Source of the DNA: an uncultured Dorea sp.
Lineage (GTDB): Bacteria > Bacillota > Clostridia > Lachnospirales > Lachnospiraceae
Direction of reading: 5' to 3'
Assembly (NCBI GenBank): GCA_948602995.1
Contig: CAPEBR010000006.1
Location: forward strand, 62,001-126,000
Length of the DNA: 64,000 nt
Shown piece by piece: positions 44,638-53,859 of the stretch. Under the pieces are notes generated by a model, which had not been told where the DNA came from, made no database searches, and saw only the letters and a list, made by a program, of their open reading frames with translations. The position numbers and the translations under genes were made by a program. Numbering within the stretch: position 1 is the stretch's first letter; every line of letters starts with the position of its first letter.

Positions 44638-44806
44638 TACCTTTTTTTCGGAATCACAAATTATTTGCTTCATATAAGGCCGCGATTATTACGCGAATTT
44701 TTATCAATCAATATGTGTTTCATTGCAGCTAATGGCCAGGGTATGTTATACTATATTGAGTTGTCAGATACCACTATACTTTTATTACATTGAGAGGATG
44801 ATGTAT

Positions 44807-45802
44807 ATGAAAAAAATACTTATGATTGCCACCGGAGGCACGATTGCCTCCAAGGGCGGAGAACAGGGACTTGCGCCTGCCATGACTGGGGATGAACTGG
44901 CGGCGAATGTCCCGGGAATTCAGGACAAATGTAAACTCACTGTCCTGCAGCTTATGAACATTGACAGCACAAACATGCGTCCGCGGGACTGGCTTAGAAT
45001 CCGTGACGCAGTCATGGAACACTACGATGCTTACGATGGATTCGTAATCCTGCATGGAACAGACACAATGGCATATACAGCCGCCGCACTTTCCTATCTG
45101 ATACAGGACAGCAGGAAACCCATCGTACTAACCGGATCCCAAAAGCCAATGGGAAACCCATACACAGATGCAAAGCTCAATATCTATCAGAGCATCCTGT
45201 ATGCCCTGGATGACCAGTCCTGCCGCGTCTGCATTGTATTTAATGGGAAAGCCGTTGCCGGAACCCGCGGCAGAAAGCAGCGCACCCGGAGTTTTGATGC
45301 CTTTGAAAGTATGAACTTTCCGCTTCTTGCAGTCATTCATGACGACCGCATCATCCGGCACTACACCGGTGCACTGCCCGAACCGGATGCACTTAAAACC
45401 TATAGCAGACTGAACGACCGGGTATTCGTCCTAAAACTCACGCCAGAAGTAAAAGCAGAGATCTTCGGACTTTTAAGCAGTCACTATGATGCAATTATTT
45501 TAGAAACCTTTGGAATTGGCGGAATACCAGAATATGAGGATGCCTCCTTCGAAAAGGCAATTTTCGGGTGGGTAAATGCCGGAAAAACCCTTGCAGTAAC
45601 CACCCAGGTTCCTGAAGAAGGCTGCGATCTTGAAGTTTATAAGGTAGGGAAAAAATATAGTGAACACCCTGGAATCCTCCAGGCTGCAGACATGACAACG
45701 GAATCACTCGTTGCCAAGATTATGTGGATATTAGGACAGACAAGTAAACAGGAAGAAATACGCTACATGTTCTATACCTCCATCAACCATGACAGAACCT
45801 AG
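44807..45802 (+). CDS. Type I-like asparaginase
   Basis: A 331-residue asparaginase that splits L-asparagine into aspartate and ammonia. The two nucleophile-region motifs are present: IATGGTIAS (first catalytic Thr near residue 11) and ILHGTDTMAYTAAALSYLI (second Thr with Asp, near residue 85); a TGSQ stretch and the Lys of the second triad follow. No signal peptide is seen, so it is cytoplasmic, as in AnsA-type enzymes. ATG at 44807 is selected for the GAGAGG 9 nt upstream; other ATGs at 44798 and 44801 are too close. Confidence 0.93.
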   Translation: MKKILMIATGGTIASKGGEQGLAPAMTGDELAANVPGIQDKCKLTVLQLMNIDSTNMRPRDWLRIRDAVMEHYDAYDGFVILHGTDTMAYTAAALSYLIQDSRKPIVLTGSQKPMGNPYTDAKLNIYQSILYALDDQSCRVCIVFNGKAVAGTRGRKQRTRSFDAFESMNFPLLAVIHDDRIIRHYTGALPEPDALKTYSRLNDRVFVLKLTPEVKAEIFGLLSSHYDAIILETFGIGGIPEYEDASFEKAIFGWVNAGKTLAVTTQVPEEGCDLEVYKVGKKYSEHPGILQAADMTTESLVAKIMWILGQTSKQEEIRYMFYTSINHDRT

Positions 45803-45961
45803 TACTGTATTGCGTAATTAGCAGTGAATTCTGCGCCCGCTATCTGTGCCAGTTGCACATCTCCAATCCTAGGCGTAGCCCGCTACGCCGTCGGCTTGTA
45901 GCTGCACATCTGACCCAGATATCAAGCACATTATTCACTGTCAATTATGCAATGCAGTACT
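45801..45961. repeat. 161-bp imperfect palindrome (element A)
   Basis: The left arm AGTACTGTATTGCGTAATTA (45801 on) pairs with the right arm ending AATGCAGTACT at 45961; the centre is GGCGTAG-CCCG-CTACGCC at about 45873-45890. The arms also share the direct repeat AG(T/C)TGCACATCT. It begins on the asparaginase stop codon. Confidence 0.8.
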
Positions 45962-45981
45962 AGTACTCCATCCGATACACA

Positions 45982-46162
45982 GCAGGAAGGGACAATCCCA
46001 TGTTCCAATGAAAACAATTAGGGGCGCTTTTTATGGAGGTGAAATCCATTGCCTGCGAAGACTTAGGCGTGAGGGCTCTCCCGAACGCCTTAGTCGGAGC
46101 TGGCAATTAGTTCACCGGAATTTTGCCCCGTTTGAATGGAATATGGGATTGTCCCTGCCTGC
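45982..46162. repeat. 181-bp imperfect palindrome (element B)
   Basis: The left end GCAGGAAGGGACAATCCCAT pairs with the right end ATGGGATTGTCCCTGCCTGC. An inner stem GACTTAGGCGT/ACGCCTTAGTC (about 46058-46092) and a GGTGAA/TTCACC pair continue the fold. It stands 20 bp after element A and ends 33 bp before the next gene's stop codon. Confidence 0.8.
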
Positions 46163-46195
46163 GTCCGCTGCCAGACAATAAAAATCACCCAGTAC

Positions 46196-47200
46196 CTACA
46201 CAGACTCTTCAATCTGCACAGTCTCTTGTTCCTGCTCTGGCTCTCCAATCTGCCCCGGCTCCCCGGTCTGCACAGTCTCTGGCTCCTGCTTTTGCTCCCC
46301 GGCCTGCTCAGTCTCTGGCTCCTCGATCTGCCCCGGCTCCCCAGCCTTTGGCTCCCACACCTCTTTCACTCCTGTAATCTTCTCCAGGAGCTCCTTTGCC
46401 TCTTCCACACAAAAAAGCGACCCGCCACGTTCCACTACATGCCGCAGCTTAAGCCTCGCACTCTCATTTTCTCCCATTGCAGCATAAATACGAGCCTCCT
46501 TCATATCAAAGAGCACCCTGTGCCATGGATAAGACATCTTCCCTGTCAGTTCCTCCCGCTCCTTTACAAAACGGAAAGCTGATTCATAATCCCGGTTTTC
46601 CATCGCCCGGAACAGATTATTATCCGCACAAAGCATCTGAAAATACTTCTGGTCTTTTTTGTTTCTGATTCCCGCGCGGTAAGTCTTCTCAAGCTCTGCC
46701 ACTCTTTCCCCTGTCCCGTTCCTGAAATGCAGTGCACAAAGGAGCACATAGTAATTGAACCGGAATCTTCCTTTTAACTTATATATATTAATACGCTGAA
46801 GCGTCTCCCATGCCTGCGCAAAATTCCCCTGGTAATACTGCGCCATGGCATGATTGCAGGCGATTCTGTCTTTGTAAAATAATATCGTAAGCCGGTTTAG
46901 GCAGGCCTCAAAAAGATACGGATCACAATCTTTCATTAAGGTCTCAGAAATCACGGCTGATGCTGACATGAGCACAAAGACCATGACCGCCGCCAAAGTA
47001 ATATACACGATAAAAATGCTCAATGTCAGCAGCAGTGAAGCAAACCCCCCCACTACAAGACTAATCCGATAATCCATCTTAAAGATCCCCAGATAAATCA
47101 GGTAAATGATCGCGATTGCACAGATTCCCACTCCCGTCCATTTTCTTTTATAATAGGATGCCATTACCTTTCTTATCTTATATTCCATATTTCTGTCCAT
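46196..47200 (-). CDS. Membrane-anchored TPR-like protein with repeat tail
   Basis: A 334-residue protein. Two or three membrane helices lie in the first 90 residues (VGICAIAIIYLIYLGIF; ISLVVGGFASLLLTLSIFIV; LAAVMVFVLMSASAVI). A helical TPR-like body follows (YQGNFAQAWETLQRINIYKL; AMGENESARLKLRHVVERGG). The last ~50 residues are an acidic, Pro/Glu/Gln repeat tail (EPGQIEEPETEQAGEQ). It is likely a membrane scaffold; I do not recognise a named family. Confidence 0.8.
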   Translation of the reverse strand: MDRNMEYKIRKVMASYYKRKWTGVGICAIAIIYLIYLGIFKMDYRISLVVGGFASLLLTLSIFIVYITLAAVMVFVLMSASAVISETLMKDCDPYLFEACLNRLTILFYKDRIACNHAMAQYYQGNFAQAWETLQRINIYKLKGRFRFNYYVLLCALHFRNGTGERVAELEKTYRAGIRNKKDQKYFQMLCADNNLFRAMENRDYESAFRFVKEREELTGKMSYPWHRVLFDMKEARIYAAMGENESARLKLRHVVERGGSLFCVEEAKELLEKITGVKEVWEPKAGEPGQIEEPETEQAGEQKQEPETVQTGEPGQIGEPEQEQETVQIEESV

Positions 47201-47387
47201 ACTATAACCTCCCTGCTAACTGAAAGCAAAAATTATATCACTATTCACAGGATCGTGCATCCCGCTATAGTAACAGAGAAACGGCCCAGGCCGCCTGAAC
47301 CGTTTCCAAAAGCTAATTACCCTTTATCATTCACAGCCCGGGAATGCGCACAAACCGCGCATTCCGTGAGAACCCTGAACCGAATTG
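47201..47387. other. Gap downstream of leuS with hairpins
   Basis: No gene. GAAACGG/CCGTTTC (about 47278-47308) and GGAATGCGC/GCGCATTCC (about 47341-47366) are two hairpins after leuS; neither has a clear T run. A CACTATTCAC string sits at 47241. Confidence 0.5.
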
Positions 47388-49820
47388 TTACATTTTCTGC
47401 ACGATATTAATAATCTTCTTCGGAACATAGATTTCCTTCACTACCGTTCCGGTAATTTTATCTGCAATAGCTTCCTTTCCGGCGGCAATTGCTTCCTCCT
47501 TCGAGATATCGACCGGGATCTGGATGACTGCCTTTGTCTTTCCGTTCAGCTGAACTGGAACTTCAATCTCATCATCCTTCATAGCCTCTTCGTCATAAAC
47601 AGGCCAGCCCGCCTTAAAGACAGACCCTGTATGGCCTAACTGCTCCCATGCTTCCTCTGCAATGTGGGGTGCAAACGGGGAAAGAAGCACGGTCATGGCT
47701 GATAATGTCTCTTTGTCAACTCCGCCTTCCTTTTTTGCAATCTCAATCAATTTATTATTATGCTCCATAAACCCTGAGATTGCTGTGTTCAGACTGAAGC
47801 TCTCCAGACGCACGGTAATATCCTTAATTAGTCTGTGACGTTCTTTGACCATCTCTTTTGTCGCAGTCACATCTGCTTCCCTGCTGTCCATGACAAGATT
47901 CCAAAATCTCTTAAGAAAACGGTTCACACCGTCAATTCCACGGTCATCCCACTCGGCATCCAGTTCCGGCGGCCCAACGAAAAGCTCGTACATACGCAGG
48001 GAATCACACCCATAGTCTCTCACAAGGTCATCCGGAGATACCACATTGCCTTTTGACTTGCTCATCTTGATTCCGTTCTTTCCTGTAATCATTCCCTGGT
48101 TAAACAGTTTGTGGAAGGGCTCGTCAAAATCAATAACCCCTATATCGCACAGGAACTTTGTATAAAATCTTGAATACAGAAGATGAAGCACCGCATGCTC
48201 CACACCGCCGATATACATATCTACCGGAAGCATTGCATCTGCCTTTTCTCTGGAAACAAGCTCCTTATCATTATGGTTATCCACATAGCGCAGGAAATAC
48301 CAGGATGAGCCTGCCCACTGGGGCATTGTATTTGTCTCACGCTTTGCTGGTTTTCCACAGACCGGGCACTTACAGTTTACCCACTCCTCAATCGCTGCAA
48401 GGGGTGATTCCCCGGTTCCTGTGGGCTCATAGGATTCTACCTCTGGAAGACGCAACGGCAGCTCTTCCTCCGGCACCGGCACACATCCACAATCCGGACA
48501 GTGCACAATCGGAATCGGCTCTCCCCAATAGCGCTGACGGGAGAATACCCAGTCACGCAGCTTATAGTTCACAGTTGCACGCCCGATTCCCCTCTCTTCA
48601 ATCATATGAGGCGCCTCCTTTTTCAGTATGGAAGATTCCATACCATTCCACTCCCCGGAATTGATCATGGTTCCGCTTGCTTCTGTGTAAGCCTCCGTCA
48701 TATTCTCAATTTCTTTTCCGTCCTCTGCAATAACCTGTACAATCGGAATACCGAATTTTGTAGCAAATTCAAAATCACGGTCATCATGTGCCGGTACACA
48801 CATAATAGCACCAGTACCGTAATCTGCCAGTACATAATCGGACAGCCAGATCGGCGTCCTCTCGCCATTCAATGGATTAACCGCATAGCTTCCTGTAAAT
48901 ACGCCAGTCTTTTCCTTATCCTGCATCCGGTCTACATTTGACTTCATGGATGCGTCATAAATATATTTTTCAACAGCTTCTCTCGTCTCATCTGTAGCAA
49001 GGCCCGCAGCAAGCTCGTGCTCTGGTGCAAGTACCATAAAGGTGGCGCCGTATAAAGTATCCGGTCTGGTCGTATAGACTGTAATCTTCTCGTCCCTTCC
49101 GTCTACTGGGAAATCCACCTCTGCACCATAGGATTTTCCAATCCAGTCTGTCTGCATCTTCTTTACCTTCTCCGGCCAGTCAAGCTTATCCAGATCTCCT
49201 AGCAGACGCTCTGCATAGGCGGTAATCTTAAGCATCCACTGACGGAGATTCTTCTTCGTCACCTCTGCGCCGCAGCGCTCACATTTACCATTTACCACCT
49301 CTTCGTTGGCAAGCCCTGTCTTACAGGAAGGACACCAGTTGATGGGAAATTCCTTCTCATAAGCAAGCCCCTCCCTGAACATCTTTACAAAGATCCACTG
49401 GGTCCATTTATAAAACTCTGGATCTGTTGTATTCACCTCTCGGTCCCAGTCGTAAAGGGCCGCAATCTCATTAATCTGTTTTTTAATATTCTTCACATTC
49501 TCTGCAGTAGAAATCGCCGGGTGTACCCCCATCTTAATTGCATAGTTTTCAGCCGGAAGGCCAAATGCATCCCACCCCATAGGATGGATGATGTAGTATC
49601 CCTGCTGAAGCTTATACCTGCTCCATACATCTGAGATCACGTAGCCTCTCCAGTGGCCTACATGCAGGCCATTCCCCGATGGATAAGGGAACATATCCAG
49701 ACAGTAATATTTTTCTCTCTTACTTCCATCTTCATTCTCTGTTACGTTCACCGGGTTCTTTTCCCAGTTCTCGCGCCACTTTTTTTCAATTGCCTTATGA
49801 TTATAAGGGATTTTAGACAT
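47388..49820 (-). CDS. leuS: Leucyl-tRNA synthetase
   Basis: An 810-residue class I synthetase that charges tRNA-Leu. The HIGH-like motif is HVGHWRGY near residue 50, preceded by LDMFPYPSGNGL; the KMSKS motif is KMSKSKGN near residue 575. Between them is the CP1 editing domain (VYTTRPDTLYGATFMVL; DYGTGAIMCVPAHDDRD) that removes wrongly attached amino acids, and Zn-type cysteine pairs (CPSCKTG; CERCGAE). The length is normal. Its leader is a T-box, so its expression responds to uncharged tRNA-Leu. Confidence 0.98.
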   Translation of the reverse strand: MSKIPYNHKAIEKKWRENWEKNPVNVTENEDGSKREKYYCLDMFPYPSGNGLHVGHWRGYVISDVWSRYKLQQGYYIIHPMGWDAFGLPAENYAIKMGVHPAISTAENVKNIKKQINEIAALYDWDREVNTTDPEFYKWTQWIFVKMFREGLAYEKEFPINWCPSCKTGLANEEVVNGKCERCGAEVTKKNLRQWMLKITAYAERLLGDLDKLDWPEKVKKMQTDWIGKSYGAEVDFPVDGRDEKITVYTTRPDTLYGATFMVLAPEHELAAGLATDETREAVEKYIYDASMKSNVDRMQDKEKTGVFTGSYAVNPLNGERTPIWLSDYVLADYGTGAIMCVPAHDDRDFEFATKFGIPIVQVIAEDGKEIENMTEAYTEASGTMINSGEWNGMESSILKKEAPHMIEERGIGRATVNYKLRDWVFSRQRYWGEPIPIVHCPDCGCVPVPEEELPLRLPEVESYEPTGTGESPLAAIEEWVNCKCPVCGKPAKRETNTMPQWAGSSWYFLRYVDNHNDKELVSREKADAMLPVDMYIGGVEHAVLHLLYSRFYTKFLCDIGVIDFDEPFHKLFNQGMITGKNGIKMSKSKGNVVSPDDLVRDYGCDSLRMYELFVGPPELDAEWDDRGIDGVNRFLKRFWNLVMDSREADVTATKEMVKERHRLIKDITVRLESFSLNTAISGFMEHNNKLIEIAKKEGGVDKETLSAMTVLLSPFAPHIAEEAWEQLGHTGSVFKAGWPVYDEEAMKDDEIEVPVQLNGKTKAVIQIPVDISKEEAIAAGKEAIADKITGTVVKEIYVPKKIINIVQKM

Positions 49821-49904
49821 CTTTTTACTCCTCCTACTATGATAAGGAACTGTTCAGAAATAACTTGTGAATAGTCCCTAACGTCAAAGATCTCGCCACA
49901 GGCA

Positions 49905-50060
49905 TGAAACAAAAAGTCCTTCCATCTCAAAAGAGACGAAAAGACTTCACTTCCGCGGTACCACTCTTCTTCATACAGGGCACTGCTGCCTCGCACCCTC
50001 CGGCAGCTCTCTGAAAACAATCGGCTCTTACTACTCCTCATCAACGTTTCTTTCTTATTC
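49905..50060 (-). ncRNA. T-box leader of leuS
   Basis: On the minus strand the T-box core AAGAGTGGTACCGCGGAA (49951-49968) is followed by a terminator stem (AGTCTTTTCGTCTC...GAGATGGAAGGACT) and TTTTTG at about 49909. The AGAGAGCTGCCGG...GGCAGC hairpin lies upstream. Uncharged tRNA-Leu would pair with the UGG-type bulge and prevent termination. The specifier codon is not assigned here. Confidence 0.93.
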
Positions 50061-50066
50061 TTCATT

Positions 50067-50095
50067 ATTATACGGATAATGTTAAAATAAGTCAA
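50067..50095 (-). promoter_or_regulatory. leuS promoter
   Basis: On the minus strand TTGACT (50090-50095) and TATAAT (50067-50072) are 17 bp apart, near-consensus for the housekeeping sigma factor and placed just before the T-box leader. Confidence 0.88.
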
Positions 50096-50142
50096 GTGAT
50101 TCTGACAAATCTTTTAATAATCTGATTAACTTGAAATTATGG

Positions 50143-50171
50143 TTGTTCCTGTCCTCTCTTTCGTGTATAAT
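50143..50171 (+). promoter_or_regulatory. Promoter of the 140-residue P-loop gene
   Basis: TTGTTC (50143-50148) and TATAAT (50166-50171) are separated by 17 bp, followed about 50 bp later by AAAGGAGAG and the ATG. Confidence 0.78.
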
Positions 50172-50234
50172 AGAAACAGGTAACGGTACTGAAAGCATTT
50201 CAGTATAATATGATACATAAAGGAGAGTTCGCCA

Positions 50235-50657
50235 ATGGTAAATTTATTAACAGGTCCGAAAGGGAGCGGCAAGACACAGCAGATGATTGAACTTGCTAAC
50301 AAAAAAGTAAAAGACTGCAACGGTAATGTCGTATTTATCAAAAAAACGCACAGAGACACCGCAAGCGTCACATTTGATATCCGTACCATCTGTATGGATG
50401 ACTACACATCAATTACCAACATTGATGAATATATCGGATTTTTATATGGAATGTATAGCTCCAACCATGATATTGAATGTGTATTTATCGACGGGATCCT
50501 GAAGCATGCTGATGTTTCTTTAGAAAATATGCCAGAATTTATAGAGAGACTTAAGAAGATTTCCTCTGACTGCGGCATTGAATTCTTTGTAAGCATCAGC
50601 GGCGCAAAAGAAGATCTGAAGGATGTTAATGCAGAAAACATAAGCTTTATTAATTAA
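50235..50657 (+). CDS. Small P-loop NTP-binding protein
   Basis: A 140-residue protein that starts with a P-loop (VNLLTGPKGSGKTQQMIELA, Walker A GPKGSGKT) and has a Walker B-like VFIDGILKHAD near residue 85; the rest alternates strands and helices. It is probably a small ATPase or kinase-like protein of unknown role. It has its own promoter and AAAGGAGAG ribosome site and is followed by a strong terminator, so it is a single-gene unit. Confidence 0.85.
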   Translation: MVNLLTGPKGSGKTQQMIELANKKVKDCNGNVVFIKKTHRDTASVTFDIRTICMDDYTSITNIDEYIGFLYGMYSSNHDIECVFIDGILKHADVSLENMPEFIERLKKISSDCGIEFFVSISGAKEDLKDVNAENISFIN

Positions 50658-50670
50658 GACTCAGAAGCAG

Positions 50671-50700
50671 ACGGGAACGGCTAAAGCCGTTCCCGTTTTC
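50671..50700 (+). terminator. Rho-independent terminator
   Basis: ACGGGAACGGC, loop TAAA, GCCGTTCCCGT and TTTTC. Confidence 0.9.
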
Positions 50701-50721
50701 TCACGCAATTACTTAATTCCT

Positions 50722-52326
50722 CTATCTGTCAAATGTCAGCGACATGACTGTATTTGCCTGCTCGCCTTCCTTATATTCCATGGTAATCTTCTGACCCTCC
50801 TCACATCTTACAACATCAATAAAGTCAACAACTGAGATGTCAAAGATATCATCAGAGCCTGTCACCATCAGATAATAGTGGGAGGTCCCGTCAAGAACTG
50901 CCTGGGCGATCTTAGTAATCTCACCTGTCACGGTATGCACCTCTCTCGTATCCTTCTCAGCTTCCTTCACGCCGCTGCTTAAGAGAAGCTCCAGATAATT
51001 CTCCTCACACTGGCTCACACTGTCACCGATTGCTACAATCTGATATTTCTGTACATTTACCATGGCATATTTTTTTACGAGACCCGCGTCATCCTTGAGG
51101 GCTATAAAATAGGTTGGCTCACCGGAAATATTCAGAAGCAGCGGAAAGGTGGCGATATACTTCAGGTTCTGTACCTGTCCTTCTGCGGATGACATAGCGG
51201 AAGATTCTGTTGCACCTTCTACCTCGTAATATTTCGTCTCCATAGTCCTCTGGTTTGAAAGAACAAAACCTACATTAGACTGGTCGCCATTTACTGAGGT
51301 AACACCTGTATACATCCATACATCATCATCCAATGCCAGATAATTGTATCCGTCTGTTGTCTTAAGACAGTCTTTCTGACTTAGCACACTGTTAAAGAAT
51401 CCATGCTTCAGAGTGCCATAGTAATCAAAAAGCTCCACAAGAAGATCTGCGGAATACGCACGGTCAATCCACTCTGGCGCCTCATCCACCTGATAGGTCT
51501 TCATCTCACCGGTTACCGCATTACAGATTACAACCTTTCCTACTGTCTCCCCGCCAAACAGTCCGATATTGAACTTTTTCACCGGGGCAATCCAGTAGGG
51601 AATGCCTTCATCGTCAATCTCGAAGCTAAGCTGTCCATAGATATATGTGGGATGCGCAAATCGCAGATGCCGGTAGATATTCCGGTTAAAATGCTCACAT
51701 GTCATATATTTCATTCCCTCTTTAAGCTTCACGATCTCTGTACTCTGGGTCGCCATATTGATACGGATATATGCCGGAATTCCCTCGGAGCGGTTCGTGA
51801 ACCACTTAATCAGACTCGCGTATTTCAGCGGGGATACCCTCACCGGATTATCATTGTAATTGATCTGGGAATAGATCTCGTCTGCCTCAAACTGGGAAAC
51901 CATATCTACCATACTTCCCATCTTCCGGTCGCCGAGAATCTCTGCGGTTTCCTTATCAAGAAGCGGTATCATGTCAAAAGAAAGCTCCTCCACATCGTCT
52001 GTGAAATTGCCCTCTTCCACCTTCATCAGCCCCTGGTATTTCTTCGCATTAACAATCGGTGAGGACAGAACGGAACCAATCAGATACACTGCCCCTATAC
52101 CCAGTATCAGAATGCCGAAGCATTTTACTACCTTATTCTCCTTAAATTCATGTCTCCCGAGCCGCTTTTTTACCACATATGCCACTGCCAGTACAAGCAG
52201 CAGAAACAGCCCCATAACCCAGGTGTCTGATGAATGAATATTGATAGCAGGGAGTGTTACATAATAGTACACCGCTGCTGCGACCAATATGCCCAGCGCA
52301 AAAAGTATCTTTTTCTTTCCTTTCAT
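50722..52326 (-). CDS. Conserved membrane-anchored protein of unknown function
   Basis: A 534-residue protein with three N-terminal membrane helices (ILFALGILVAAAVYYYVTL; VMGLFLLLVLAVAYVV; FGILILGIGAVYLIGSVL) and a large beta-rich domain outside or inside the membrane (YIRINMATQSTEIVKLKEGM; HLRFAHPTYIYGQLSFEIDD; DDVWMYTGVTSVNGDQSNVG). It has no recognisable catalytic motif. Proteins of this shape recur in Lachnospiraceae as far as I recall, but I give no function. It precedes nothing in the same transcript except possibly the repeat at 52346. Confidence 0.75.
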   Translation of the reverse strand: MKGKKKILFALGILVAAAVYYYVTLPAINIHSSDTWVMGLFLLLVLAVAYVVKKRLGRHEFKENKVVKCFGILILGIGAVYLIGSVLSSPIVNAKKYQGLMKVEEGNFTDDVEELSFDMIPLLDKETAEILGDRKMGSMVDMVSQFEADEIYSQINYNDNPVRVSPLKYASLIKWFTNRSEGIPAYIRINMATQSTEIVKLKEGMKYMTCEHFNRNIYRHLRFAHPTYIYGQLSFEIDDEGIPYWIAPVKKFNIGLFGGETVGKVVICNAVTGEMKTYQVDEAPEWIDRAYSADLLVELFDYYGTLKHGFFNSVLSQKDCLKTTDGYNYLALDDDVWMYTGVTSVNGDQSNVGFVLSNQRTMETKYYEVEGATESSAMSSAEGQVQNLKYIATFPLLLNISGEPTYFIALKDDAGLVKKYAMVNVQKYQIVAIGDSVSQCEENYLELLLSSGVKEAEKDTREVHTVTGEITKIAQAVLDGTSHYYLMVTGSDDIFDISVVDFIDVVRCEEGQKITMEYKEGEQANTVMSLTFDR

Positions 52327-52345
52327 ATTATACCTCCGTTAAAAT

Positions 52346-52390
52346 GTAACAGTTCAGACAAGCTGCCCTCAGACCTGTCTGAATTGTTAC
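52346..52390. repeat. GTAAC-type palindromic repeat (terminator of trkH)
   Basis: GTAACAGTTCAGACA and TGTCTGAATTGTTAC pair almost completely around a 15-bp centre. It follows the trkH stop codon immediately and probably helps to end that transcript. It is one instance of a motif that recurs at several gene ends in the window. Confidence 0.75.
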
Positions 52391-52391
52391 G

Positions 52392-53840
52392 TTAAAATTT
52401 CTTTCTCCATGAAAATGACGTAAGCAGCATCAAAAACGGGAAGATCTCCAGCCTGCCGGCAAGCATGTCAAAGCAGAACACCAGCTTGGACAGAATCGAA
52501 AAATCTGCAAAATTGCCGGCCGGCCCCACCTCTGCAATACCCGGGCCAATATTGTTCAGTGTTGTAATAACGGAACTGAATGTAGTCGCAAAGTCCTTGT
52601 TATCCAAAGAAACCAGAAGAACAGACACCACCATGATCCCGACATATGCCATTAGGTACACATAGACATTTTTCAAAATATCCTGGCTCATCTTCTTCCC
52701 GTTAATACGGATAATATTCACTGACTGCGGGTGTACCAGCTGTTTGATTCCCTGTCTGATCGTTTTAAATATAATCAGCACCCTGGATACCTTGATTCCG
52801 CCTCCTGTTGAAGACGCACATGCGCCGACAATCATCAGAAATATGATGATGCACTGGGAAAACATGGGCCACACGTTATAATCTACAGTTGCATACCCAG
52901 TAGTCGTAATGATGGACGCAACCTGGAAGATTGCATACCGGAATGCCGTAAACGGACTGGGATACTGGCTGCTTGTATTTATTGTAATCGCCAGTGCTGC
53001 TGCTGCAATAATTCCCAGGTAAGCCTTCAGCTCTTCATTTTTCCATACCTGCTTTGCCTCTTTGATCAGAAGGAAGAAATATAGGTTAAAATTCACCCCA
53101 AATAAAATCATGAACAGAGTAATTACTCCATCAATGTATGCACTGTCAAAATGTCCCACACTCTGTGCATAATTGGAAAACCCTCCGGTTCCAGCCGTGC
53201 CAAAGGCATGGATCAGACTATCAAAAAGATCCATTCCTCCAAGGATCAGCAGGATCACCTCAAGCACAGTCATGCCAAAGTAAATTCCGTACAGGATTCT
53301 TGCCGTAGACATAGTCTTGGGCACAAGCTTATCCTTTTCAGGACCCGGAACCTCTGCACGCATCAGATACATAGAGTTCTTCTTATCCAGTGTTGTCAGC
53401 ATCATGACAAATACAAGCACTCCCATACCGCCTACCCAGTGGGAGAAACTCCGCCAGAACAGCATACACCGGGGAAGTGCCTCCACATCTCTTAAAATAG
53501 AGGAACCTGTCGTTGTAAATCCAGATACCATCTCAAACAGCGCATCCACATAATTCGGAATGCTTCTGGATATGGTGAACGGGAGTGCTCCAAACAGAGA
53601 CCAGAGCCCCCATGCACTTGCGACGATAATCATACCGTCCTTCCCATAGATTGACGGTGCCTCTGGCTTTCTACGTCCAAAAAAAACAAATATAAGCAGA
53701 AGGACCACTGCAGGAATCAGGAAAGCACATGCCTCCTTAAACTCCCCGTAGATCACTCCTGTCAGTGCAGGAAGCAGCAGAAGCAGTGCCTCCACTCCCA
53801 ACATCTTTGCTAATATAAAACGTATCATTTTATGATTCAT
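52392..53840 (-). CDS. trkH: Trk-type potassium channel subunit TrkH
   Basis: A 482-residue membrane protein that forms the ion path of a potassium uptake system. The four pore-loop filters are visible: SGFTTTGSSI, GTAGTGGFSNYA, ITTTGYATVDY and NNIGPGIAEVG; many membrane helices lie between. It works with the cytosolic TrkA gate encoded just upstream (20-nt gap). ATG at 53840 is chosen because the membrane part begins there; AGAAG 8 nt upstream is a weak ribosome site, and AGGAG overlaps the trkA stop. Confidence 0.93.
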   Translation of the reverse strand: MNHKMIRFILAKMLGVEALLLLLPALTGVIYGEFKEACAFLIPAVVLLLIFVFFGRRKPEAPSIYGKDGMIIVASAWGLWSLFGALPFTISRSIPNYVDALFEMVSGFTTTGSSILRDVEALPRCMLFWRSFSHWVGGMGVLVFVMMLTTLDKKNSMYLMRAEVPGPEKDKLVPKTMSTARILYGIYFGMTVLEVILLILGGMDLFDSLIHAFGTAGTGGFSNYAQSVGHFDSAYIDGVITLFMILFGVNFNLYFFLLIKEAKQVWKNEELKAYLGIIAAAALAITINTSSQYPSPFTAFRYAIFQVASIITTTGYATVDYNVWPMFSQCIIIFLMIVGACASSTGGGIKVSRVLIIFKTIRQGIKQLVHPQSVNIIRINGKKMSQDILKNVYVYLMAYVGIMVVSVLLVSLDNKDFATTFSSVITTLNNIGPGIAEVGPAGNFADFSILSKLVFCFDMLAGRLEIFPFLMLLTSFSWRKKF

Positions 53841-53859
53841 GGCTTTTCTTCTGACTCTC

